Source of the DNA: Anaeromicropila herbilytica
GTDB lineage: Bacteria; Bacillota; Clostridia; Lachnospirales; Lachnospiraceae
Assembly (NCBI RefSeq): GCF_016591975.1
Contig: NZ_AP024169.1
Location: 1,137,501-1,201,500 of the forward strand
Direction: 5' to 3'
Length of the DNA stretch: 64,000 nt
Shown: positions 1 through 9,701 of the stretch, piece by piece
Position numbering within the stretch: the stretch's first letter is position 1
How the letters are laid out: each line of letters opens with the position of its first letter
Notes under the pieces: model-generated
Databases searched by the model: none
Seen by the model: the letters and a program-made list of their open reading frames with translations, nothing else
What the model was told of the DNA's origin: nothing
Translations under genes and position numbers: made by a program

Positions 1-1541
<1,541 letters not shown>

Positions 1542-1576
1542 AAAATAAACGGATAAATAATTCATGTGCAGTTTTT

Positions 1577-1590
1577 AAGGTATATACCTT
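1577..1590. repeat. 14-nt perfect palindrome in the 23S-tRNA spacer
   Basis: AAGGTATATACCTT is a perfect palindrome lying two bases before the tRNA-Asn gene. It is too short for a terminator and has no T-run. It may simply be part of the precursor that is processed between the rRNA and the tRNA. Confidence 0.4.
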
Positions 1591-1592
1591 AT

Positions 1593-1664
1593 TCCTCGAT
1601 AGCTCAATGGTAGAGCACACGGCTGTTAACCGTGGGGTTGTAGGTTCGAGCCCTACTCGGGGAG
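1593..1664 (+). tRNA. tRNA-Asn (anticodon GTT)
   Basis: Full cloverleaf: acceptor TCCTCGA pairs with TCGGGGA, anticodon stem CACGG/CCGTG encloses CTGTTAA, and the T-loop is GGTTCGAG. The discriminator is G and CCA is not encoded. It is the first tRNA after the 23S gene and is presumably cotranscribed with it. Confidence 0.97.
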
Positions 1665-1721
1665 CTAAAATTAAATATTGTAAATTAGTAATATATGTTA
1701 GTATAAAAATATAAACTACCT

Positions 1722-1793
1722 GGCTCCATGGTCAAGCGGTTAAGACACCGCCCTTTCACGGCGGTAACAGGGGTTCAAATCCCCTTGGAGTCA
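1722..1793 (+). tRNA. tRNA-Glu (anticodon TTC)
   Basis: Acceptor GGCTCCA pairs with TGGAGTC (one G-T pair). Anticodon stem CCGCC/GGCGG encloses CTTTCAC. Discriminator A; CCA not encoded. Confidence 0.97.
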
Positions 1794-1848
1794 CTCGTAT
1801 TATTAATAAACATAGATTTATTATAATGTATGTAATAATATAATCTAT

Positions 1849-1921
1849 GCCGACGTGGCTCAATTGGCAGAGCAGCTGACTTGTAATCAGCAGGTTATCG
1901 GTTCAAGTCCGATCGTCGGCT
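1849..1921 (+). tRNA. tRNA-Thr (anticodon TGT)
   Basis: Acceptor GCCGACG/CGTCGGC pairs perfectly. Anticodon stem GCTGA/TCAGC encloses CTTGTAA. Discriminator T; CCA not encoded. The next tRNA starts three bases further on. Confidence 0.97.
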
Positions 1922-1924
1922 TAG

Positions 1925-1998
1925 GGACCTTTAGCTCAGTTGGTTAGAGCAACCGGCTCATAACCGGTCGGTCCGGGGTTCAAGTCCCTGAAGGTCCA
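1925..1998 (+). tRNA. tRNA with CAT anticodon: elongator Met or Ile2
   Basis: Acceptor GGACCTT/AAGGTCC and anticodon stem ACCGG/CCGGT with loop CTCATAA give anticodon CAT. The acceptor lacks the first-pair mismatch, and the anticodon stem lacks the three G-C pairs, of an initiator tRNA. CAT may be read as methionine or, if C34 is modified to lysidine by TilS, as isoleucine (AUA codons). The GGACCTT acceptor resembles Bacillus Ile2 as I remember it, but sequence alone does not settle this. CCA is not encoded. Confidence 0.95.
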
Positions 1999-2015
1999 TT
2001 GTATTTATATTTTTT

Positions 2016-2089
2016 GGCCTAGTGGCTCAGTTGGTTAGAGCGCCGCCCTGTCACGGCGGAGGTCGAGGGTTCGAGTCCCTTCTGGGTCG
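2016..2089 (+). tRNA. tRNA-Asp (anticodon GTC)
   Basis: Acceptor GGCCTAG pairs with CTGGGTC with two wobble pairs. Anticodon stem CCGCC/GGCGG encloses CTGTCAC. Discriminator G; CCA not encoded. Confidence 0.97.
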
Positions 2090-2133
2090 TATCAATATTG
2101 TATTTTATTGATTAATTATTATTATTTTCCCAT

Positions 2134-2206
2134 GGGATCATAGCTCAGCTGGGAGAGCACCTGCCTTACAAGCAGGGGGTCACAGGTTCGAGCCCTGTTG
2201 GTCCCA
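2134..2206 (+). tRNA. tRNA-Val (anticodon TAC)
   Basis: Acceptor GGGATCA/TGGTCCC; anticodon stem CCTGC/GCAGG encloses CTTACAA. Discriminator A; CCA not encoded. Confidence 0.97.
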
Positions 2207-2211
2207 TTGAT

Positions 2212-2297
2212 GCCGGCGTGGCGGAACTGGCAGACGCACAGGACTTAAAATCCTGCGGGCCTAATCGCCCGTACCGGTTCGATTCCGGTCGCCGGCA
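2212..2297 (+). tRNA. tRNA-Leu (anticodon TAA), long variable arm
   Basis: Acceptor GCCGGCG/CGCCGGC; anticodon stem CAGGA/TCCTG encloses CTTAAAA. At 86 nt with a long variable arm it is a class II tRNA, as expected for leucine. Discriminator A; CCA not encoded. Confidence 0.97.
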
Positions 2298-2314
2298 TTG
2301 GTAATTTAATATTT

Positions 2315-2388
2315 GTGGGTTTAGCTCAGCTGGATAGAGCGTTTGGCTACGGACCAAAAGGTCGGGGGTTCGAATCCTCTAACCCACG
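2315..2388 (+). tRNA. tRNA-Arg (anticodon ACG)
   Basis: Acceptor GTGGGTT/AACCCAC; anticodon stem TTTGG/CCAAA encloses CTACGGA. The ACG anticodon would be converted to ICG by TadA to read CGN codons. Discriminator G; CCA not encoded. Last tRNA of the rRNA-linked cluster. Confidence 0.97.
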
Positions 2389-2390
2389 TT

Positions 2391-2424
2391 AAACTTGAAA
2401 ATCTTAGATTTTCAAGTTTTTTTA
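2391..2424 (+). terminator. Intrinsic terminator of the rRNA-tRNA operon
   Basis: AACTTGAAAATC and GATTTTCAAGTT form a 12-bp stem with a 3-nt loop, followed by a run of seven T. It starts three bases after tRNA-Arg. Confidence 0.9.
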
Positions 2425-3149
2425 TATACAATTTTAGCTCTTTATCAAGTATTTAGCTTCGTGTTGCGTTGCATGCGAACTAAACACGGATAATGGAGCT
2501 ATTTTTATGCTTAGGGTTAATAATTATTTGAGACATTAGCTTGTAAAACAACGTATTAAATGCTCTTGATTGAGTAGTATTCAACTATCTTAAAGGAGAG
2601 TTGTGTTGTACGTTGCTGATTATGGCTATAATATTATATATATCGTAAAATTGTTTACCACAATAACACACATGTTTTCCTTTCTTCGACTATAAAATAA
2701 GAATTATACAACTGAGATGATAAAACTTCAATTTTGAGTTAACGATAATAATGAAGTTTTGAAGTTGCACAATCATAGCAAGGATAAATATGAGGCTTTG
2801 AATCTGTTTAATATAGATGATTATACACACTAATACTTGCTTCACACTTTACTTTAAACATCTTCTAAATTCAAAAAATAACAATTTGATTAAATCTATA
2901 TACAACATCTCCTTTAAAATGTAGCTTTGATCGGTTTACATGTTAAGAGGCTTTATATAGACGTATTTAAAATAAAACTTTAATGTTGGATGTTTTAGAT
3001 ACCTCAACAGAGTTGATATTTGTGAATATTTTAAAGATTTAAAAGAAATATATGATTTATAATAAAGAAAAATAAATAAGCGTTGATATTGCAGAAAATA
3101 GAAAATACTTAAGCTATTTTTATTACTTTGTTAAAAAATGAATAAAAGT

Positions 3150-3184
3150 GAAACGACCGCGAGGGGGAGCCAAGCGGTCGTTTC
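3150..3184. repeat. GC-rich 11-bp hairpin in AT-rich DNA
   Basis: GAAACGACCGC pairs perfectly with GCGGTCGTTTC around a 13-nt purine-rich loop containing GAGGGGGAG. Its GC content stands out sharply from its surroundings, which in an AT-rich genome often marks a functional RNA structure. Read on the minus strand, the stem is followed by a T-rich tail (ACTTTTATTC then TTTTTT), so it could be a minus-strand terminator. No minus-strand gene lies upstream to need one. Confidence 0.6.
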
Positions 3185-3234
3185 GATGAGGGGAGTATAA
3201 ATAATTAATAAGGGGTTATATAGTGTGTGAATTA

Positions 3235-3260
3235 GAGTTCTGTTGAAGGGTGAACTCTTT
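3235..3260. repeat. 7-bp hairpin AGAGTTC/GAACTCT
   Basis: A short perfect inverted repeat with an 11-nt loop, lying between the GC-rich hairpin (3150-3184) and the T-rich hairpin (3322-3361). On its own it is weak; it matters only as part of the series of three. Confidence 0.4.
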
Positions 3261-3321
3261 AACACAAATACAATTATAATACATTTAATAAAAAAAAGCA
3301 ATAACAAATTATTCATTACAT

Positions 3322-3361
3322 AAAAAAAAATTGTTTTTTTCCCGAAAAAGCAATTTTTTTG
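3322..3361 (+). terminator. Terminator-like A/T-rich hairpin
   Basis: An A-run plus TTG and a T-run pairs with AAAAAG plus CAA and a T-run, around a TCCCG-type loop. It has a T-tract on either strand, so it could stop transcription in both directions. It lies about 150 bases ahead of the rhodanese gene. Confidence 0.5.
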
Positions 3362-3509
3362 TAGTTTTAATTCATGCATGTTAAAAATACAAAAAATTTT
3401 TTAGAAATAAATACCGAGATCTAATAAACCGATCCTTTTATTAACGACAATATATGATTCTAATCACCAAATTTAACTACATAGAATATATTATATTAGG
3501 AGAATGTAG

Positions 3510-3842
3510 GTGATTAAGATGAATATTGAGTATATTTCTGTAAAATCTTTGGAAGAATATATTAATAATGTGAATGCAATTATAATTGATTTACGTGATT
3601 ATAGTGAGTATAAAAAAGGTCACGTCCCTAATGCAGTAAATATTGAACTTGAAAATCTAAGTAGATACAGGAGAAAACTGGATAAATATAAAGATATTGT
3701 ATTATATTGTGATCGCGGAAGTATATCTTTACTAGCATCTAGAGAATTAAGTAAATTGGGATATCATGTAATTAATGTAGCTGGAGGTTTTCACTATTAT
3801 AAAGGTAAAATTTCCACAACAACAAATTTACTCGTTGACTGA
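3510..3842 (+). CDS. Rhodanese-like single-domain protein
   Basis: A 110-residue protein made of one rhodanese domain. Rhodaneses carry sulfane sulfur as a persulfide on an active-site cysteine. Visible signs are the LRDYSEYKKGHVPNAVNI segment (residues 28-45; the usual 'R…E(F/Y)xxGHIxGAxxI' pattern) and the active-site loop beginning at Cys67 in LYCDRGS. The length matches small GlpE/PspE-type proteins. The sulfur donor and acceptor cannot be told from sequence. The start is GTG at 3510 with AGGAG about seven bases upstream; an in-frame ATG at 3519, also with an AGGTGA ahead of it, is an alternative. No neighbour suggests a pathway. Confidence 0.85.
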   Translation: MIKMNIEYISVKSLEEYINNVNAIIIDLRDYSEYKKGHVPNAVNIELENLSRYRRKLDKYKDIVLYCDRGSISLLASRELSKLGYHVINVAGGFHYYKGKISTTTNLLVD

Positions 3843-3878
3843 ATATAAAAAGGCATATAGAATAGATATATATGATAA

Positions 3879-3916
3879 AGGTAATATGTAGAAATGCTTA
3901 TTTTTACATATTACCT
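3879..3916. terminator. 12-bp perfect hairpin between rhodanese and methyltransferase genes
   Basis: AGGTAATATGTA pairs perfectly with TACATATTACCT around a 14-nt loop. No T-run follows directly, so termination is uncertain; it may instead be a processing or stability element. Confidence 0.45.
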
Positions 3917-3946
3917 ATTCGTTATTAATGTAGATTGGAGTAAAGA

Positions 3947-5107
3947 ATGAATAAGTTTGAATTTGTGGCTCCTTGCCACTTTGGTTTAGAAGCAGTTTTA
4001 AAAAAAGAAATACTAGATCTAGGATATGAAATTGTTAGTGTAGAAGATGGTAAAGTAACATTTACTGGTGGGGTAGATGCCATTTGTAGATCAAACATTT
4101 TTTTAAGGACTACTGAAAGGGTATTGTTGAAAGTAGCAAAGTTTAAAGCTGAAACGTTTGAGGAATTGTTTGAAAAGACTAAATTAATACCATGGGAAAA
4201 TTATATTCCAGTGGATGGTAAGTTTTGGGTTGCAAAAGCTACTTCAATAAAAAGTAAATTATTTAGTCCTTCTGATATTCAATCAATTATGAAAAAAGCT
4301 ATGGTTGAAAGATTAAAGGTAAAATATAATGTAAGCTGGTTTGAAGAAAGTGGGATGGAATTCCCTATTAGAGTAACTTTTATGAAAGATGAGGTTACTA
4401 TTGGTATTGATACATCAGGTGCCTCATTGCATAAGAGAGGGTATCGAAAGCTTGTAAGTAAAGCACCAATTACTGAAACCTTAGCTGCTGCTTTGATTAT
4501 GCTTACACCTTGGAATAAAGATAGAATTCTTGTAGATCCTTTCTGTGGAAGTGGTACAATTCCAATTGAAGCTGCTATGATAGGTGCTAATATTGCTCCA
4601 GGTATGAATCGATCATTTTTATCCGAATCGTGGACACACCTTATACCTAAGAAAACATGGTACGCTGCAATTGAAGAGGCACATTCTTTAATTAAGGAAG
4701 ATGTTGAACTTAATATACAAGGTTATGATATGGACGGAGAAATCGTTAAAGCAGCAAGAGAAAATGCTAAGTTAGCTGGTGTTGACCAATATATCCATTT
4801 TCAACAACGTTCTGTAAGTGATTTAAGTCATCCAAAAAAATATGGATTTATTATTACTAATCCACCTTATGGAGAACGATTAGAAGAAAAAGAAGAACTT
4901 CCTAAATTGTATAAGGAGATAGGAAGAACATTTAATGCACTTGATTCATGGTCTTACTATATCATTACAAGTTATGAGGACGTACAGAAGTATATTGGTA
5001 GACAAGCTGATAAAAATCGTAAAATTTATAACGGTATGTTAAAAACATATTTCTATCAGTTTATGGGACCAAAGCCACCAAGACCAAAGAAAGAGTTTGA
5101 AAATTAA
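3947..5107 (+). CDS. THUMP-domain class I RNA methyltransferase (RlmL N-terminal-half/YpsC-like)
   Basis: A 386-residue SAM-dependent methyltransferase of the COG0116 family, members of which methylate 23S rRNA guanine (m2G2445 in E. coli RlmL). An N-terminal ferredoxin-like/THUMP RNA-binding part (about residues 1-155) precedes the Rossmann-fold methyltransferase. Motif I, DPFCGSGTIPIEAA, lies at 197-210 and the catalytic motif IV, NPPYGERL, at 305-312. The NPPY motif is typical of N-methylation of an exocyclic amino group. The length fits the short Firmicute form (YpsC), which lacks the RlmK half of the E. coli fusion. The start has GGAGTAAAG ahead of it. It is a single gene closed by a strong terminator. 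The exact target base is inferred from the family. Confidence 0.9.
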   Translation: MNKFEFVAPCHFGLEAVLKKEILDLGYEIVSVEDGKVTFTGGVDAICRSNIFLRTTERVLLKVAKFKAETFEELFEKTKLIPWENYIPVDGKFWVAKATSIKSKLFSPSDIQSIMKKAMVERLKVKYNVSWFEESGMEFPIRVTFMKDEVTIGIDTSGASLHKRGYRKLVSKAPITETLAAALIMLTPWNKDRILVDPFCGSGTIPIEAAMIGANIAPGMNRSFLSESWTHLIPKKTWYAAIEEAHSLIKEDVELNIQGYDMDGEIVKAARENAKLAGVDQYIHFQQRSVSDLSHPKKYGFIITNPPYGERLEEKEELPKLYKEIGRTFNALDSWSYYIITSYEDVQKYIGRQADKNRKIYNGMLKTYFYQFMGPKPPRPKKEFEN

Positions 5108-5178
5108 AGATAAGAAACAAATAAAGAAAATATTAACGGAAAAAGATTTTAACAGATAAATGAGCTCATTTTAAAAAA

Positions 5179-5224
5179 AAGAAGTTATATTAGTAAGTAA
5201 TCACTAATACAACTTCTTTTTTTA
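5179..5224 (+). terminator. Intrinsic terminator after the THUMP methyltransferase
   Basis: GAAGTT-TATTAGT and ACTAATA-AACTTC form a long stem (one mismatch) followed by seven or more T. The A-run on the 5' side means it could also act on the minus strand, though the minus-strand gene ends about 200 bases away. Confidence 0.9.
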
Positions 5225-5421
5225 TATAATTCTATAATAAATTGATGTTTATTTATAAAGTTCACTATTACATTAATATTACATGATATAAGATATTCTT
5301 CTTAAATAGGGTATTACATTAAGCGCGTATAACATGCTGCATTAATTATAATTGATATCTTTATAAATTAATCTAAGATTACAAATCATATCTGAATCAT
5401 GTGAATTGATATAAAGTAATG

Positions 5422-6405
5422 TTAATCATTATTTTCTAACCAATTTATTATGTCATTCATTATATCTTTCTTGTTAATTTCGTTAAGTAATTCATGCCTA
5501 GCTTGACTATATATCTGATAAGAGATGTTCAAGAATCCCAAAGATTTTAATTTATTAATAAGTTTAATAACTTCTTGACCATTTGAGCTAACTGCATCTT
5601 GGTCTCCACTTATTATGAATAATGGTAAATCTCTCCTGGTTTTTGTTATATTTTTTTTTAATCCTGCTTTTTTTGTTAAGAGGACTAAATCATTATAAAA
5701 GGAAGTTGTACAATTAAAGCCACAGTATTTATCTATATTATAATTATTTACTTGACTCATATCTCTAGTTAACCAACCAAATGATGAAGTTTTTGTGAAT
5801 TTTGTATAATTCTTACTACTAAATAGAAGTTTGTTTAAGAATGGTGAAATATGTTTTGGACCAAATGTTAATTTAGCTATTGCAGTGATTATCTCGCCCA
5901 TGTATATTTTAAGGGTATTGGGATAGGTTGTACCTGAGATTATGGCACCATCAATGCCATCAAATTCCTGAATAATGTTACGTAAAATAATAGAGCCCAT
6001 GCTGTGACCAAAAATAAAAAAGCGAGAAGTTCTATTTTGCTTTTGAATATAATCAATGATATTAAGTGAATCCGATATTACTATTTTATAACCATTTTTA
6101 TCTGAAAAATGTCCTAGCTCTGACAAATCTTTGTCTATACCATGTCCTCTTTGATCATAGGTATAAACCTCGTATTCATTATTATTTAGTAAATTAATAA
6201 AATTTTGGTATCGAAGATTATGTTCTGCCATTCCATGAATAATTAACAATGTACCTTTAGGCTTGAAGGTAGAGGGGTAATAATTTAAGAGAGTTTGATA
6301 ATTGTCACTTTGGATAATGGAGATCTGAGTGTTTTTTGGTGGTTCTTTTTCTTTGATTATTTGGCTAGCCTTAGAGCTTTCCTTTTGATAAATTATTTTA
6401 TTCAT
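5422..6405 (-). CDS. Alpha/beta hydrolase, monoacylglycerol-lipase type (serine aminopeptidase S33 family)
   Basis: A 327-residue hydrolase. An HG oxyanion motif (residues 57-58) is followed by YDQRGHGID (83-91) and the nucleophile elbow GHSMGS with Ser135. The acid is probably Asp270 or Asp268 (GDQD) and the base His304 (QARHEL). This order and the 'Hydrolase_4' pattern match monoacylglycerol lipases and lysophospholipases of Firmicutes. The substrate is not determined. No signal peptide is visible, so it is probably cytoplasmic. The first 45 residues (rich in K, E, Q, S) look like a non-conserved extension. The ATG start has GGAGA five bases upstream. It is on the opposite strand to its neighbours and transcribed alone. 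Confidence 0.87.
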   Translation of the reverse strand: MNKIIYQKESSKASQIIKEKEPPKNTQISIIQSDNYQTLLNYYPSTFKPKGTLLIIHGMAEHNLRYQNFINLLNNNEYEVYTYDQRGHGIDKDLSELGHFSDKNGYKIVISDSLNIIDYIQKQNRTSRFFIFGHSMGSIILRNIIQEFDGIDGAIISGTTYPNTLKIYMGEIITAIAKLTFGPKHISPFLNKLLFSSKNYTKFTKTSSFGWLTRDMSQVNNYNIDKYCGFNCTTSFYNDLVLLTKKAGLKKNITKTRRDLPLFIISGDQDAVSSNGQEVIKLINKLKSLGFLNISYQIYSQARHELLNEINKKDIMNDIINWLENND

Positions 6406-6901
6406 AGTTTCTCCAATAACACATGAATAATCATTGTGTTATGCCACATATAAACGGTTAAAAGAATTGTAAAGTGGCGATTTATTATATATTTATTTTC
6501 TTCAACCTTAACTACGCTTATTACTACTGATCATAAATAAATGAAGTAAATGAAAATTATTTACTATAAAGTGATAATGGAAAAATATGTTTATTTATAG
6601 TATGGTATCAAAAAAGTATAAAAATTTCAATTATATTAAATAAAAATAAGTAGACAATGAAACATTTGATATGATAGAGTCTATTATTTAAAATTAAAGA
6701 TGTTATAATAGAATAGTTGATAGAAATAATATATTTAGATTTATATTAACATCTACATTAACACTTAGATTAATATTCAATTTTTAGATAGTGGGTATTG
6801 AATACATGGGGTTATTTAAAATGGGCGTATAATGAATGATTCTGATATATGTCGATATAAGATAAAAATGTAGTATAAAATTACTTAGGGGTGAGATATG
6901 A
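6406..6901. other. Divergent intergenic region (about 500 bp)
   Basis: Separates the minus-strand hydrolase gene from the plus-strand amidase gene, so it should carry both promoters. TATAAT-like boxes appear near 6709 and 6831, but I could not pair either with a convincing -35 at normal spacing. No ORF, tRNA or strong hairpin seen. Confidence 0.4.
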
Positions 6902-8050
6902 GTGAATAGAGAATCATTACATAGAATGTCAATAAAGTCATTAATTATTTTAGGTATTACAATAATTATTTCATTTATTTTTACTTATCATAATAATGGA
7001 TTAATTCAAGCACAAAGCAATAATATAAAAAATAATGACACAATTAATGATATTAACATAGGTAGTTTTACTTTTTCTAAGAAAAACATTTTAGACCAGA
7101 TGATAAATCAAACGAGTGATTCATTTGAGTATGATGATAAAATTAAAAATATTGATTATATAAACATAAAAAAAATAAAAGATCCATTTATAACGATTTC
7201 TAAAAATGGGATTAGTCAAGATGCAATTCTGACGATGGAAGATAGTTATATGGACGAATCGCTTATTTTAACATTTTCTAATGACAATATCGATAGGTTA
7301 AGTAAAAGTATAACTTATAATACTTCTGCAAAATCTCAAACAGATATTATTAGAAATATTGATTTCTACAAAAAAAATGATAAAAAAAGTTGTATAATAA
7401 AATTAAAGCTTGATAAAATATACGTACATACAATTATTCAAGATAGTAAAAATTTATATATAGTTTTGCAAAGGCCAAAAGATGTTTACAATAAGATTCT
7501 TGTATTAGATGCAGGGCATGGTGGAAATGATATTGGTACAGCATCTCCTGATATGGAATATTATGAAAAGGACTTGAATTTAAATATTGTTCTAGAACTA
7601 AAAAAGTTATTAGACAAAGAAAAAATAAAAGTTTATTATACAAGGCTAAAAGATCAAAAACTCTATCTAAAGCAAAGAGTTAATTTAGCAAATAATCTTG
7701 ATGCTGATTTATTTATTAGTATTCATTGTAATTCAAGTAAAAATAAAAATGCTAATGGAGTCGAAGTTCTTTATAATGATAGAAGAATGAAAGATCCAAT
7801 GGATTCTGAACTTTTATCAAAAATATGTTTAGAAAAACTGGTCAATACAGCAGATAGGTATAAAAGAAGTATTGTTGGAAGTAATGGTACATATATTATT
7901 GGACATGCTAAGATCCCAGTGGCATTAATTGAGGTAGGGTATATGACAAATATACAGGATTTAAAGTTTCTATTACAACATAAGAATCAGAAGTTAATTG
8001 CGAAAGGTATTTATGAAGCAATAAGAAAAGCATATTCTTATCTGGATTAA
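6902..8050 (+). CDS. N-acetylmuramoyl-L-alanine amidase (Amidase_3), membrane-anchored
   Basis: A 382-residue cell-wall amidase that would cleave the bond between N-acetylmuramic acid and L-alanine in peptidoglycan. Residues 13-30 form one hydrophobic segment (signal anchor). Residues 40-195 are a low-similarity region that may correspond to an AMIN-type beta domain. The catalytic Amidase_3 domain fills 199-382. Zinc ligands are visible as His206 (LDAGHGG), a Glu in YYEKDLNL (about 222) and His275 (SIHCNSS); the catalytic Glu344 is in ALIEVGYMTN. The start is GTG with AGGGGTGA upstream; an ATG four bases earlier is followed at once by a stop. First gene of an operon with rdgB and a phosphoesterase. 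Whether it acts in growth, division or sporulation is unknown. Confidence 0.9.
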   Translation: MNRESLHRMSIKSLIILGITIIISFIFTYHNNGLIQAQSNNIKNNDTINDINIGSFTFSKKNILDQMINQTSDSFEYDDKIKNIDYINIKKIKDPFITISKNGISQDAILTMEDSYMDESLILTFSNDNIDRLSKSITYNTSAKSQTDIIRNIDFYKKNDKKSCIIKLKLDKIYVHTIIQDSKNLYIVLQRPKDVYNKILVLDAGHGGNDIGTASPDMEYYEKDLNLNIVLELKKLLDKEKIKVYYTRLKDQKLYLKQRVNLANNLDADLFISIHCNSSKNKNANGVEVLYNDRRMKDPMDSELLSKICLEKLVNTADRYKRSIVGSNGTYIIGHAKIPVALIEVGYMTNIQDLKFLLQHKNQKLIAKGIYEAIRKAYSYLD

Positions 8051-8097
8051 AGAAACTACAGACAAATAGATACACATTGGAAGGAACGGACATTGAT

Positions 8098-8700
8098 ATG
8101 AAAAAGATAATATTTGCAACAACAAATGAAGGAAAACTAAAAGAAATAAGGATGATATTACAGGATTTAAATGTTGAAATACTTTCACTAAAAGATCTTA
8201 ATTGTAATATTAAAATTGTTGAGGATGGAAAAACTTTTGAAGAAAATTCTATTATTAAGGCCAAGACAATTATGGAATTAACAAATGAAATAGTAATGGC
8301 AGATGATTCAGGACTTGAAATTGAATACTTCAATAATGATCCTGGAATTTATTCTGCTCGTTACTTAGGAGAAGATACCCCTTATAGTTATAAAAATCAA
8401 TATATTATAGATAAACTTGAAGGTGTAGAAGAGGATAAACGAGCTGCTAGATTCGTATGTTCGATCGCTTGTGCCTTTCCTAACGGCAAAGTTCTAACGA
8501 CACAAGGGGTTATGAATGGAAGAATTGCATATAAAATAAATGGAGAAAATGGTTTTGGGTATGATCCTATTTTTTATCTTCCAGAATATCAATGTACTTC
8601 TGCCGAAATATCAGTTGAAGAAAAGAATAAAATTAGCCATAGAGCAATTGCACTGGACAAAATGAAAGAAGAATTAAAGAATACATTTAGCAGAGAGTAG
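8098..8700 (+). CDS. rdgB: XTP/dITP diphosphatase (RdgB/HAM1)
   Basis: A 200-residue house-cleaning enzyme that hydrolyses non-canonical purine nucleotides (XTP, dITP, ITP) to monophosphate and pyrophosphate, keeping them out of DNA and RNA. Family signatures: ATTNEGKLKEI at the N-terminus, FEENSIIKA (about 48-56), ADDSGLE with the catalytic Asp69/Asp70, NGENGFGYDPIF, and the C-terminal SHRAIALDK. The ATG at 8098 gives the standard N-terminus MKKIIFATTN. A TTG 21 bases earlier would add seven residues and has no ribosome binding site. AAGGAA lies about 12 bases before the ATG, a long spacing. It follows the amidase gene by 47 bases and precedes the phosphoesterase by nine, as commonly seen for rdgB in clostridia. 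Confidence 0.96.
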   Translation: MKKIIFATTNEGKLKEIRMILQDLNVEILSLKDLNCNIKIVEDGKTFEENSIIKAKTIMELTNEIVMADDSGLEIEYFNNDPGIYSARYLGEDTPYSYKNQYIIDKLEGVEEDKRAARFVCSIACAFPNGKVLTTQGVMNGRIAYKINGENGFGYDPIFYLPEYQCTSAEISVEEKNKISHRAIALDKMKEELKNTFSRE

Positions 8701-8709
8701 GTGTAATTT

Positions 8710-9189
8710 ATGAAAATCTTAATAATAAGTGATTCACATGGCAAAACGGATAATATTGATAGAGTAATAAATAAAGTTGGTAATATTGACTTAATGATAC
8801 ATCTAGGCGATTTTGAAAGTAGTGAGGATTATATTGAGGCTGTTGCGCCATGCAGGTTAGAAATGGTTGCTGGAAATAATGATTATAGCTCAGAACGAGC
8901 AAGTGAAAAATTAATTCAGATAGGGAAATATAAAGCACTATTAGTGCATGGACATCGTCATAGGGTTCATTATGATTTGGAAACTTTAAAAAGATATGGA
9001 ATTGAAAATAATGCAGATATAGTTATGTATGGTCATACACATATACCTTATATCGAGCAAGGAAAAGGTATTACAGTAATCAACCCGGGGAGTATTACAC
9101 TTCCAAGACAAGAAAGAAGAAAACCTTCTTTTATACTTATGGAAATAGATAGTGAAAATAAAGTTCATTATACTCTGAATTTCCTATAA
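8710..9189 (+). CDS. YfcE/MJ0936-type metallophosphoesterase
   Basis: A 159-residue calcineurin-like phosphoesterase. The metal-binding residues stand in the usual order: Asp8 and His10 (SDSHG), Asp34 (LGDFES), Asn56 (GNND), His80/82 (HGHRH), and His109/His111 (YGHTH). Relatives hydrolyse phosphodiesters such as bis-pNPP in vitro; the natural substrate is unknown. The start follows the rdgB stop by nine bases, with AGGTG about six bases upstream, so the two are almost certainly cotranscribed. I see no clear terminator after it. Confidence 0.92.
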   Translation: MKILIISDSHGKTDNIDRVINKVGNIDLMIHLGDFESSEDYIEAVAPCRLEMVAGNNDYSSERASEKLIQIGKYKALLVHGHRHRVHYDLETLKRYGIENNADIVMYGHTHIPYIEQGKGITVINPGSITLPRQERRKPSFILMEIDSENKVHYTLNFL

Positions 9190-9345
9190 ATGTAAAAATA
9201 TATTTATAGAATTACAAGAGATAGATTATTTTGGATTGTATAATAATACTACTATTGTTTAAATATATCGAGTAAAAAGATTAGGTTAAAATAAAATTCT
9301 CTATTTTGTATATAAAATTCGAATAAATAAATTAATAAAAATATC

Positions 9346-9374
9346 TTGACTTTTCACACCACGTATTATATAAT
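9346..9374 (+). promoter_or_regulatory. Sigma-A promoter of the second tRNA operon
   Basis: TTGACT at 9346-9351 and TATAAT at 9369-9374 are separated by exactly 17 bases. The predicted transcript begins about 30 bases before tRNA-Pro. Confidence 0.85.
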
Positions 9375-9412
9375 AATTCTTGCGTTAAGAGTGATTAAGA
9401 AATAACTTAATA

Positions 9413-9487
9413 CGGGGTGTGGCTCAGCTTGGCTAGAGCGCCTGGTTTGGGACCAGGAGGTCGCAGGTTCGAATCCTGTCACCCCGA
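9413..9487 (+). tRNA. tRNA-Pro (anticodon TGG)
   Basis: Acceptor CGGGGTG/CACCCCG; anticodon stem CCTGG/CCAGG encloses TTTGGGA. Discriminator A; CCA not encoded. First gene of the seven-tRNA operon. Confidence 0.97.
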
Positions 9488-9494
9488 TTTGCAT

Positions 9495-9565
9495 GCGGGT
9501 GTAGTTCAATGGTAGAACACTAGCCTTCCAAGCTAGATACGTGGGTTCGATTCCCATCACCCGCT
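9495..9565 (+). tRNA. tRNA-Gly (anticodon TCC)
   Basis: Acceptor GCGGGTG/CACCCGC; anticodon stem CTAGC/GCTAG encloses CTTCCAA. Discriminator T; CCA not encoded. Confidence 0.97.
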
Positions 9566-9599
9566 TTAACTAAGCAATTTATTAGTTAAAGCAATGTTA

Positions 9600-9673
9600 G
9601 TGCTTGTAGCTCAGTTGGATAGAGCAATGGCCTTCTAAGCCATGTGTCGGGGGTTCGAATCCCTTCAGGCACG
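9600..9673 (+). tRNA. tRNA-Arg (anticodon TCT)
   Basis: Acceptor GTGCTTG/CAGGCAC with one wobble; anticodon stem ATGGC/GCCAT encloses CTTCTAA. It reads AGA/AGG, which are the favoured arginine codons in this AT-rich window. CCA not encoded. Confidence 0.97.
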
Positions 9674-9701
9674 TTTGATTTGAGTTTCAGGACAAGATTA
9701 T

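Larger units (their letters stand above)
2425..3509. other. 1.1-kb region without a recognisable gene
   Basis: Very AT-rich, with stops in all frames; no ORF resembles a protein. It holds several possible RNA structures. Near 2435-2507 an imperfect helix (CGTGTT/AACACG inside an outer TAGCTC/GGAGCTA pairing) is followed by TTTTTAT and could be a second terminator. A 9-bp inverted repeat AAAACTTCA/TGAAGTTTT lies at 2722-2760. Three hairpins at 3150-3361 are listed separately. An 82-residue minus-strand ORF (3131-3379) runs straight through these hairpins and I do not believe it. Confidence 0.6.

Noticed and set aside
2166..2357. 63-residue minus-strand ORF
   Set aside because: It is antisense to three tRNA genes. 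Such 'GPTGLEP'-type peptides are common false products of tRNA loci. The same applies to 9366-9560 and 9586-9861.
3131..3379. 82-residue hydrophobic minus-strand ORF
   Set aside because: No ribosome binding site; it runs through three hairpins, and its composition (I, L, F, N) is what random AT-rich DNA gives.
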